DNA of 64,000 nt, taken from contig CM048839.1 in assembly GCA_026545765.1 (NCBI GenBank), forward strand, positions 87,806,414 through 87,870,413, read 5' to 3'. This DNA is from Plantago major. Lineage: Eukaryota; Streptophyta; Magnoliopsida; Lamiales; Plantaginaceae. Positions 30,896 to 39,903 of the stretch are shown here, piece after piece (positions within the stretch are counted from its first letter, which is position 1; each line of letters starts with the position of its first letter). The position numbers and the translations under genes are program-made. A model generated the notes under the pieces. The model had not been told where the DNA came from, searched no databases, and saw only the letters and a program-made list of their open reading frames with translations.

Positions 30896-32225
30896 TGTGT
30901 TGTGACAATGAAATGTGCGATATAGCATGTTTTTAGACCCTCATTTTTTGCCTTGAATGCAATATTTGTATCGTTTTATGGTCAATTACCAACTTCACGT
31001 GTTTTCTGCAGGTCATGATCGCATTTTTGAGGAATTGCACGATTTCTGGCAACAAAACGGCATAATTGTGCGAAATCGAGATGTAGAAGCAAATACGCCG
31101 GATTGACCGTTGCATGAAGTTTGATGAGTCAAATCATGTCATGTGACCAACCAATGCGAAGATAATTGAAGATGCAACAACTATGTAGAAGACCACTTTT
31201 TGAGGAAACGAAGTTACGAAGCCCGAAATTGAATAATGAAGAAAACAGATTTGAAGCTGCAGACATCGCAGATGGTGGTCCACAGGGGATTGTAGAAGGC
31301 CCCACTGTGGTACACAGGCGACCGCAGTCATGCCTCTGGATTCTCCTGGGCTATTTCACTTGGCCTGTCAGGCTAGAGCCCGCCTTCCTAAACCTTCCTT
31401 ATTGAAGAATGGGGGCCACAGCTCAATTTCCACACTTTAAATAAGACCTCAGGGGTCTTATAATTCTACATCGCTCACAAAGAAGCTCTCCTGAGAGAGA
31501 ACCAGTCCTCGGGGAAGTGAAACCCCAAAACTGCAGGTCGTCAGGCACCCAGAAGGAGGAAACCCTAGAAGCAGCAGCACGAAGACATCAGAGACTAAGC
31601 TTCTTCTTCCTTTCTTCTCTAGATTTCGATTTTAGTTCTTAGATTACTTTGAGTAGCTAAATTTCTTTTGTATAGGTGAACCGCCGTAACTCTGCTTTTG
31701 CTACTTCTTTATATATCGTGATATATTAATGGAATAGTTATTAGACGTAAATTGTGGTTATACAACTCTATACATCCTTCATGGTGTGATGTTCTGCTGA
31801 GTGACACAGTAGTTTCATTAAACTGAGTAGGGGTACTCGTGCCGACTGCACCTTATGCACCATAGTATTATGCCCTGTTGTCGTTAGAGGTACTCGTGCA
31901 GGATTTTAACCAGGAAGTTAGGAGTAGCATAGCAGAGGGAGGTTGGGGAACCTCTACTCCTTTCCTTCATTAATTTACAATCAAGCAATTAGAGTTCACT
32001 GCGAATTAATCATTCTGTCTACGATCAATCTGTTTACTTTTCTGCACACAATATACAAACGATATTTGCTTGTTCCTATGCTAAGTGTCCGAGGAGAACG
32101 ACATCCCGAGTTAACATATTGCTATTGCTGTAATTTGAGAGCTTCCGACTAATATAAATTCAATCTTTGATTGTGGTTGAGGATTACACGTACTACAATG
32201 CTTTCAAATCCTTAAGTGCACATCA
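30896..32225 (+). repeat. 3' LTR of Athila-type element
   Basis: A 1330-bp partner of 23959-25275, beginning TGTGTTGTGACAATG and ending CACATCA, followed by TSD AATAG at 32226-32230. Confidence 0.93.
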
Positions 32226-32846
32226 AATAGTAACTGAGTTAAATGTGAGTTATAAAATATGGTGTTTGGAATAGAGTTAAGTTATAGGGTGTGTAAGAAT
32301 AAAGTGATGTGTGTAAGAAGAAAGTGATTTGTTTGATTTTTTTTAAGGTTGTTTCATTGGTTTAAATGTTGTTTGATTGCTTTATGATTATTAGTAGTTT
32401 GATAGAAAATGTAAAGAGGAAGTAAGAGTAAGGTATAAAGAGAACGATGATTGTCTAGTGGAGGAAAAATTGAGTTATTTTTTTTTATTGTAGAAGATAC
32501 AAAACAAATACCCTAAACATTTGAACGGATGAATAGTATATTTTAAATGTATGCAATACAGGCGGAACATCTTTAGTTACAACCATTAATCTATAGTAAT
32601 ACATGTTAATCATACGATATATGAAGTTAACCATGTTATGTTAACTCCATATATTGGAGAGAAGGTTTATTGTAAAAGTGAATCTCATTATTATTACATC
32701 ATCGCGATTAGTAATACACGTACAAAAAACGTGTACTCTCCGCCCCATAATACACCCTATTTTCTTTTGCGGGTGTCCCAAAAAACTATATTGATTTCAT
32801 CTAATTTTAGTATACTTTATAAATTTTCATTATTACAAAATGAGTT
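32226..32846. other. AT-rich intergenic segment, MITE-like piece
   Basis: Contains repeated GAGTTAAAT and GAGTTAAGTT words like those on the left side of the Athila insertion (23910-23950). At about 32735 is CTCCGCCCCATAATACACCC, resembling the TIR start of Stowaway/mariner-type miniature elements, without a matching second end. GAGTT at 32842-32846 is the probable left target duplication of the next element. Confidence 0.4.
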
Positions 32847-33703
32847 TGTTGAGGGTATGAGTCCCCCAACCACTTAATGAATTTCTCTTGCTTTCCTTCA
32901 CACTAAGTACCCCAGGTGCCTAGCTCGTAAGGGCCAAGGAGCACAAGCCTGTAAGAACCGCCGTACTGGTAAGAAGAACTGCACAAGTAGCTAGGGGGGG
33001 GGGGTTAGAACCTTATACCCGGTTTGCGTAATGTCAAACCGGAGGGAGACTTTACTTGAGAGAGAATGAGAATCTGCTCGTTATAAGAGTCAGGGTTTAG
33101 AAGTGATTATTTCTTACCGTTATCATGGGAGTGTGTGCCATATATATAGATTTCTTCCCAATTGGGAGAGTTCCACCAGATCGTGCCAAGTGTCATGCTC
33201 AGATTGAGCCAACAATGCCTTAATAGGCCCATGGCCCATTAATGACTCCCTAACCCATTCCCTTTTGGGCTTTCGGGGGTAGATTAGTCATTAATGTGAG
33301 AGTTTGGAGACCTTTTGCAGTCTGCCATGCATGAGATCCGAGGAGGTAGGTCCGGACCGTACTAGGTTGGACTGGGGATTTCCAGTCTATATATTGTACG
33401 AAGGAGGCGGTCTGGGACGTGTGATTCGGACCTCGATGCTTTCAAGTGTCAGTTCACTTGGTTGCTTATGAGGTTGTTGTGCTGAGTCCGGATGGGTATC
33501 CGGGTCGGACTGTAAGGTTACGGACATTCGTCAGGGTCGGGCCCTCTGCCCTTGGGCCCTCCTATTGCTTTCCACCCGGGTGGGTCGGATCTACAGAGGC
33601 TTCGGGTCGGACTATAAGATCCCGAACTCGTGGACAACTTGGGACACCTTAGGATTCGTTCCAAAGGCATCTATGACGGATTTGACATATTTATGTATTA
33701 ACA
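32847..33703 (-). repeat. 3' LTR of second Tat element
   Basis: 857 bp from TGTTGAGGGT to ATGTATTAACA on the + strand, matching the ends and the CTAG-polyG-TTAGAA feature (11 G at 32994-33004) of the first Tat LTR. The partner LTR is outside the window. Confidence 0.8.
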
Positions 33704-33745
33704 TATGCCCCCTTAGTTTCCAAGTATCTTAGTAGAAGATAGTTG
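33704..33745 (-). promoter_or_regulatory. Polypurine tract plus conserved 42-bp block, second Tat copy
   Basis: Two differences from 7551-7592. It includes the CCCCC run next to the LTR and the word AGTATCTTAGTAGAAGATAG, both at the same spacing. Confidence 0.8.
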
Positions 33746-33987
33746 TGGAACAATAGTTGAAAGTAGAGAAGACAGTTTGTTTCTCGGTCCAATCCGTCCC
33801 TCGTAAGCAGAAAAAAGGTGTAATCCGTGCTTCTTGTCGTCCTTAATCTTGATCTCCCCCCCCCCCCTCTTTTGTTGCAGTACGAGGGTGGAGGCTCAGA
33901 GTGCAACAAAAGTGAGGAAAAAGGGGTATTTATAAGCGAGATCAAGTTTAGGCACAAACTTCGGAGTCATACCTTTTGGTGGGTTAG

Positions 33988-34478
33988 GGTATCATCCGAA
34001 GACGGATATCCAAACGGACGAGGGTCCACGTAATGGTGAGTTGAATCGACCTCTCTTGTGGAAAGGATAGGGTTTCAATCATCCTAATTGGGATGGTCCG
34101 AAGAGGGACATCCGAACGGACGAGTGTCCGTGTAATGGTGAGTTGAATCGACCTCCCTTGTGGAAAGGATAGGGTTTCAATCATCCTTATTGGGATGGTC
34201 CGAAGAGGAACATCCGAACGGACGAGTGTCTGTGTAATGGTGAGTTGAATCGACCTCCCTTGTGTAAAGGATAGGGTTTCAATCATCCTAATTGGGATGG
34301 TCCGAAGAGGGTCATCCGAACGGACGAGTGTATGTGTAATGGTGAGTTGAATCGACCTCCCTTGTGGAAATGATAGGGTTTCAATCGTCCTTACTGGGAT
34401 GGTCCGAAGAGGGACATCCGAACGGACGAGTGTCCGTGTAATGGTGAGTTACATCAACCTCCCTTGTTGAGAAGGATT
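33988..34478. repeat. 102-bp tandem repeat, about 4.8 units
   Basis: The word GGTTTCAATC recurs at 34071, 34173, 34275 and 34377, exactly 102 bp apart. Each unit has CCGAAGAGGGACATCCGAAC and GGTGAGTTGAATCGACCTCC. The first and last units are most diverged. The repeat length is a multiple of three and gives an open frame on the - strand, which I regard as accidental. Confidence 0.95.
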
Positions 34479-34626
34479 TTGTGCCGAGGCAGAAGATGGG
34501 TTGGATATCCGAAGGTGGAATGGTGTCTTGTTCCCGAGAATGGTGGAGTTTGTTGTATGTGTTGTTGTCATCGCTAGGTAAATCATTTGTACCAATGCGT
34601 CATTTCGCCTAGTATTGTTGTACTAT

Positions 34627-34714
34627 GCCGTTGGATGGACTTTGATCTATAACTGAGATTTAATCCCGAAAAATGGTGACGGTTGGGCTTCCTGATTTAA
34701 CCCTCTATAAATAG
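34627..34714 (+). promoter_or_regulatory. Promoter of antisense gene, second Tat copy
   Basis: GCCGTTGGA at 34627-34635, ACGGTTGGG at about 34679-34687 and TATAAATA at 34706-34713 repeat the order found upstream of the first antisense gene. Confidence 0.6.
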
Positions 34715-34739
34715 GGGTTTCACCGATGTCACTTTCACC

Positions 34740-35184
34740 TTTCTGGAGAGAAGATTTTTTGACTTTTTAGTACATCCGAAGCTAGTACAAGCAATCCGAA
34801 GTGAGTCAGAAGAAGTCCGTAGCGAACTATCCGTGCCAAGTTAGCTGCCTTCGATCCAATCATCTGAGTGCAAGTAAGTTGCTTCTTTTCTTTCGTTGCT
34901 TTCAAGTTCTTTGTGCATGCTTCGTTTATTGTCAAATGTTGTTCGTTCGGATGTATGTACATTTTCCCTGGTCCGTTATAGGGACAAGTAGTTTATCGTA
35001 GTTTGCTTCGGATATGCTGAGTAGTTAGTTGTAACGTCGTACTGACTTTACGCTAACTCGGAGCTAAACACGTCCGTTGGAGTCGTTCCTTCTCCTCCGA
35101 TCATAGAATGTCTAATTTTAATCTACTTAAATGGCCTCTCGGACTACCATCTTAAGACTAATGAAACTACCTTTTTTCCCTAGG
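34740..35184 (+). other. 5' UTR exon and intron of second antisense gene
   Basis: The leader ends at donor CAA|GTAAGTT (intron from 34874). The acceptor TTTTTTCCCTAG ends at 35183, so the intron is 310 bp and the ATG at 35185 lies one base after the junction, exactly as in the first copy. Confidence 0.65.
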
Positions 35185-36673
35185 ATGTCCGAGAGTGATA
35201 GTCAAAGCCGGTCCGAAGCCGAAGGATATGCTTCCGAGGCGTTGTCTCTATCAGAGAGCTCCGAGAAGATTGACGTAGGAAGTATGGAGGACTTACAAGA
35301 GCCAGTCCATTATGCTTATCCAAGCTGGGAAGAGCTCGAGGTAAGCTCTTTACTTCGGTTAGTTGTTCCGGGTTCAGGGTCCCCGAGGCGTCAGGATTAC
35401 CCGGAAGTCTCTAATGTGCAGGGTGTTGGTGCTGTGCAAGAGACTACCTCCCGGATTGTAGGGGATGTCCGTCCGTCCGCGCCGCGCTGGAAAAGAGCCC
35501 AAACTCCCGGTAGAGATTCGATCTCTCATACGCAACTTAGGTTATAGTTTTAGGATTAACCCTAACCGAGTGCCATTCATTCTGGATACACAGGAGCCAA
35601 ACATAGAGGAAGTGCACGACACCTCTGAGGCACCGCCCGAGCTGGGCATGTTTGAAGATGGTGTGGAAGACCGGGTTCAGATTGCTGCCCCGCTTCGGAC
35701 GGTAGTGGAATTGAGTTTGTCATCCGGGGATGACAGAGTTGAGGAGGAGGGTCGTATTAACAATGTCGGTTCTGAGGAGGATGAAGAGGAGGAGATACTT
35801 TCCTCTCATGTTTTCCGGTGGGAATCAGCTGGACCAGCGGGTACGAGTCACCGGTTGACTGAAGAAGAGCTGCCTGAGGGTAGTAAAAAGGGTGAAGATG
35901 TGTTCCGGGTGAAGTTTCCTCGGTCTCGGGACGATGTTACTCATCCTGATCCGGATGGCGAGCTGAACGAGGATTGTTCATTGCCAACGTGCCCGTCTAT
36001 TGTGACTCTTGACGAGGTGGGGAAGCTTCGGAGGAGGTATGATATCCCGAAGTCCGTGGAGATTCTCATTCCGGATGAGTCGCACGTCTTCTACAATCCG
36101 CCTCCCGGGTACATGTGCGTTCATGAGATATGTTTGCACTGTGGATGGCGTTTGCCTATGGCGTCCGAGTTGATGGATATCTTGAATGATATGGGGTTGA
36201 GTCCGCATCAGATCATCCCTAACTCCCTCGGAAACTTGATGTGCTTCGGGGTAATGTGTAAATACAAGGTCATCCAGGTTACTTTTGATAATTTCCATAA
36301 ATTGTTTAGTGTAAGTGTAAGCAATATGAACATATTGCTTTATACGCTGGTGTGTCGCCAAGCGTATACTTTTTTTGTGGACCCCTCTCTTCCTTTGGGA
36401 TCAACTGGTGGAAGAGATACATCTTCGTCTGGCACGCTCTGGAACAGGGTCAATCCGAGGCGGAGCGGGTCCAATGGCATTTCGAGAGGAAGTTTTTCCG
36501 AGGTAGGTTGCCGGACTGGAAGCCTCAGGCTCGGAACATTCCATTGTGGATGCAAGCTCTCCACAAGAATCAAGACCCGGATAAGTATTTTTTCCTGGGC
36601 CTAATCTGCCAGCCTCTTCCCTATTTAGCTGGTTTTTCTGGGCTGAGTTTCTGTGATGGGAAGGAGGATTTGA
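35185..36673 (+). pseudogene. Tat antisense protein homologue, main exon
   Basis: Starts MSESDSQ, like MSGSDSQ at 8867. Two frame changes (near 35480-35540 and near 36390) break it into three open pieces. The middle piece has an acidic stretch and VFYNPPPGYMCVHEI, HCGWRLPMASELMDIL and GLSPHQIIPNSLGNLMCF, closely matching the gypsy-type transposon domain of the first copy. The last piece has WWKRYIFVWHALEQGQSEAE and GLICQPLPYL. The exon ends at donor TTGA|GTAAGT (36674), again in phase 1. This copy is a pseudogene, but it confirms the gene model by comparison. Confidence 0.75.
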
Positions 36674-36795
36674 GTAAGTCCTTATCCGGTCGTGTAGTTG
36701 TCTTTTTCGAGTCGGTTGCTTACTCCATTATTTTGTTTCTTTTTAGTGTCGCACAAAAATATGTTGTTTCAACTTTTTATCCTTCGGATGTGCAG

Positions 36796-37256
36796 ATTTC
36801 TGGTTCGAGTATGTCATGTCGACCATGCGTGAGTTGAAGATGAAGCAGAATGCCGCTCAAAGGAGGGAGATGGAGGAGGGTACTCGGACCTAGATTATAA
36901 AGACGTCCACTGTGCTTCTGATGGACGAGCCGAGGAATTCGGCCACCTTCCGGGTGGAAGAGACTCGGAGGGCTGCAGCGGGCGAGAAAGCTCAGGCAAT
37001 GCCCACCCCGGATAAGGGCAAGGAGGCGGGTTCGAAGGGGGCAAAGAAACCCCCAAGGTCTGTGTCTCGGGACCCTCCCGCTAGTGTTTCAAGTGCTGCG
37101 GCCAGGCAGAAGCGTTTGTTCGAAGGTCCAATCTCTCCGGCCAAGAAGGGCAAGGGGAAAATGAGCAATGAGCCGGATATAGATGCTGAGGTGGCCCGGT
37201 TGGCTGCTGCTTCGGAGCTGGACCGAATTGCGGAGCTATCCGCAATTCACCAGAAG
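36796..37256 (+). pseudogene. Tat antisense protein homologue, third exon
   Basis: The intron 36674-36795 (122 bp) ends GTGCAG. The exon begins FWFEYVMSTM, matching HWFEYIMSM of the first copy. A TAG at about 36892 interrupts it; afterwards an Ala/Lys-rich basic region (KGAKKPPRS, SPAKKGKGK) and a charged helix (ASELDRIAELSAIHQK) follow. The donor CAGAAG|GTACGT is at 37257. The basic stretch suggests nucleic acid binding or nuclear location, which is inference. Confidence 0.65.
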
Positions 37257-37353
37257 GTACGTACTAAGCCGACCATGTTTTTAATGGTTGAAGTGTTTCA
37301 ACATTCTTTGATCCGGAACCTTGTTTTTAATTTTTCAATGTTGGAAATTGCAG

Positions 37354-37416
37354 CTCACTGCCGCTATTCAAACGTGCTCCATGGTGGCGGGTCGGAGGGC
37401 CACAATGGAGGAGGAC
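37354..37416 (+). pseudogene. Tat antisense homologue, fourth exon, left piece
   Basis: Begins after a 97-bp intron (37257-37353, ends TTGCAG). It encodes RRATMEED, matching ERATIEED of the first copy, and is cut after GAGGAC by the copia element. Its continuation is at 52742. Confidence 0.7.
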
Positions 37417-38809
37417 TGTTGGTCCAGATAACGGCAAAGTAAAAGACTAGGGGGGTGAATAGTCTTTTAAAACTTTTGTCGATAAACACAGTTTCTCAGA
37501 AACCTGGGGGTTTCTGATACATAAATTCAGAGCGTGGAAGACTTTAAGATAGGTAAGTGCAGAAACAATAAGTATGTGTGTGTGCTTTGCTGAAATGTAA
37601 ATACAGAAAGGTAAATGAAACAGCAAGTATAGTGGTATCTGGAGGTGGCGTAATCCTCCAACTAATCCACTTTGGTCTTTCTGAGACCTAGAATTCACTA
37701 GAACAGATAATTGAGTTCACCTTACAATAATCCTATTCTAAGATTCTTAAACAAATGGTTCTCAACCAATTGTTCACCCTGAGTTATTCCCCGGCTCCTA
37801 GAGCTAAGTACTTCCTCTACTCAGATAACCTTGGAGTTATTCCTTGATTTCCCAAATCAAGTACTTCCTCTACTCCACGCCTTGTTGGTGTTGGTTATAA
37901 GGTTTGTCAGAGAGGCTTCTCGTATAACTTTTCAGTTATGTTCTCAGAGAGCCTAATAGAACAAGACTACTTAATACACTTATTCAGTGGATGGCAGTCT
38001 GCTCTTTACTGACCCAAGTAATTGATGTCCGTTCTGGAGAATGAGCTTCAGAAAGGGTATCTGATAGTTCAACTCTTTCACGAATAACAATCTCTTGTCA
38101 AGGTTCAGGACAACTTAGAACTACTAGTGATTCTTCGAGCAACATAAAGCTTTCAGAAAGGGTAGTAGTGTGCTTGAGAGAATACTTCGCTTGATGGTAA
38201 GTTTGCAAGATAGAGCGTTCTAAGTGTGTGATATATATAGATAAATTTGAGAGGCGTTTGAATTATATCCGTTGTGCTCTCCATCAAATTATATCTGTTT
38301 ATATCTTGAACTATGTACTTAAGTCTCAGATTCTCATTTTTTCGAGAGGATCGCTAAAAGATTTCTGCCGATGCATTTAATGCATAGTACTGTTCATTGT
38401 CCTTTAGTCTCAACGGATACATGAGCCATTCTGATGACTTGCATGCTCCATACTCATGATGTCATATGTCCGGAATCATATTTCAAAAGTAAGTTAATAC
38501 ACTTAAGAAAGGATTAAGGACATAGTCTTTCTGAGTTAGACTAAACCTTTGTGTCTTCATAAACCTTGTGCAATCTTTAGTGTTCTAATCTTCAGAAAAG
38601 CTCCATTGCTAGGATTGATGTTCATGGTCTTCTGGAAATAAAAATTACACTCAGAGACCTATAATCCTAATACAAGATTTACTAGACTAATCATACTCAG
38701 TGATTTCCTCTTTTACAATGTTCAAGTGAACCAAGAGTACTTTATCACCTTTCTGGCTAAGATAAGAACATGTGATGAGTGATCAAAATACTAACAGATA
38801 TTCCTAACA
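37417..38809 (-). repeat. 3' LTR of Sirevirus 1
   Basis: 1393 bp. It lacks 22 bp present in the other LTR between two TCTAAG words (38219-38224 is the single remaining copy). It carries the palindromic ATGCATTTAATGCAT at 38371-38385. Confidence 0.95.
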
Positions 38810-38828
38810 AATTTTCCCCTTTTTGATC
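38810..38828 (-). promoter_or_regulatory. Polypurine tract of Sirevirus 1
   Basis: In sense CAAAAAGGGGAAAATT directly before the 3' LTR. Confidence 0.85.
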
Positions 38829-39188
38829 AGTCATTCATGACTATCTTTTAAGTCCTATTACAAAATTTGTAATCCTGGAAGAGAAAACAATCCACCACTT
38901 AATCATTTCAAATGATATTCAATTTTAGTTGAATTAGGTGCAGAAAGTAAACATCAACCGAATCACAAGAAGTAATCTTTGGTGATAAGTTGTCATCTAT
39001 TAGAATGTATCTGAGAGTATGATCTTCAGATAGGTACAGTTTACAGAATAAGATGCAACTTTTACAGATAGAGAAATTCAGAAACAATCAGCAAGATTAC
39101 AAAAAGTAACAAAACATACTAAGTAAATTAGAACAAAGGAGAGTCCAAGCTCCAAGAGAGTATTCTAATGTTACTAGTCTTCAAGTCT

Positions 39189-39903
39189 TTAGAAATGCAA
39201 TTTAGGGTTTAGATACCTCAAGTTCTTCAACACCTTTTCTGGATCAGTGGGCATGATCATCCACTTTTCTGCATTCTTGGACATAGTCATAAAGAATCCT
39301 TCTGACAGAGAGCTCTGTCTTTCTGGATAGGTCAAATATTTCATGGTACCTCTTGCCAAGTTTGTGATTCTTCCGCAGAAAATGTTTGACCCATAAGTAC
39401 TTTCCCCAGACCCAGGCATGGTCTACTTGCAGCTGAGATAGTTTGAAATACTTGTATATTTCTTCCAGATAGTGTAAATCATCTAGGTATTCATCCAATG
39501 TCATATAGAATGACTCATAGGTTGAAACACCTAGTTTATTCTTCCTGTTGTAGCTACCATCCAATTTTCTTACCTTGTGTACATCATCAGGCTTTGGGTA
39601 AGGGCAGGAAAAAGAAAGGTCCATCTTTCTGGCTTCATTTCTCTTTTCTACTTCAAAATTTAGCCAGGCATGAAGGTGCTCAGATTTTAGCAATTCTGGC
39701 TTATCTTCTCTCCATTTCAGGATCTGGTTGAGGATGGGAGTTGGAAACTTATTATTGACAAGTAGATGTTGTAGTTCCAGAAGCCAATACCCTCTCTTGT
39801 TCAGAATGCACCTATATGAAGACTCTTCATTACTGGTCTTCACATACTCAATGTGGGCATCAGTTGGCCTTTCTTGATGAGTTTCTCTGTTTACTCTGCC
39901 AAA
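39189..39903 (-). pseudogene. Sirevirus 1 3' gene, C-terminal part
   Basis: The frame of the preceding exon continues after a single TAG (39904-39906). Readable parts include RGYWLLELQHLLVNNKFPTP, WLNFEVEKRNEARKMDLSFS and HAWVWGKYLWVKHFLRKNH. The in-frame stop at about 39244 is bypassed in the next frame, which ends PEKVLKNLRYLNPKLHF at 39189, so a frameshift near 39250-39300 is likely. The segment is rich in Trp, Tyr and basic residues, unlike the acidic coiled-coil part before it, and may be a separate folded domain. I do not recognise it. It ends about 380 bp before the 3' LTR. Confidence 0.6.

Larger units (their letters stand above)
23959..32225 (+). mobile_element. Athila-type Ty3/gypsy element lacking pol
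   Basis: LTRs at 23959-25275 and 30896-32225 start TG and end ATGCACATCA or GTGCACATCA, with a perfect TSD AATAG (23954-23958, 32226-32230). The primer site reads TAGCATCGCTGCCGGGGA, close to the tRNA-Asp-type site of Athila elements. The purine tract GGTTTGGGGG at the 3' LTR is also Athila-like. Inside are gag fragments (25.6-26.9 kb) and an ORF in the envelope position (28.0-29.2 kb). No protease, RT, RNase H or integrase motif exists on either strand: the internal region is only about 5.6 kb. It therefore looks like a non-autonomous deletion derivative that was mobilised by another copy's enzymes, since both LTRs and the TSD are intact. Confidence 0.92.

Noticed and set aside
32701-32846. 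Complete Stowaway miniature element
   Set aside because: Only one terminal-repeat-like end (CTCCGCCCCATAATAC) is seen; no second end or TA duplication.
33984-34286. 100-codon - strand frame with 34-residue repeats
   Set aside because: It results only from a tandem repeat length divisible by three; no start context or relatives.
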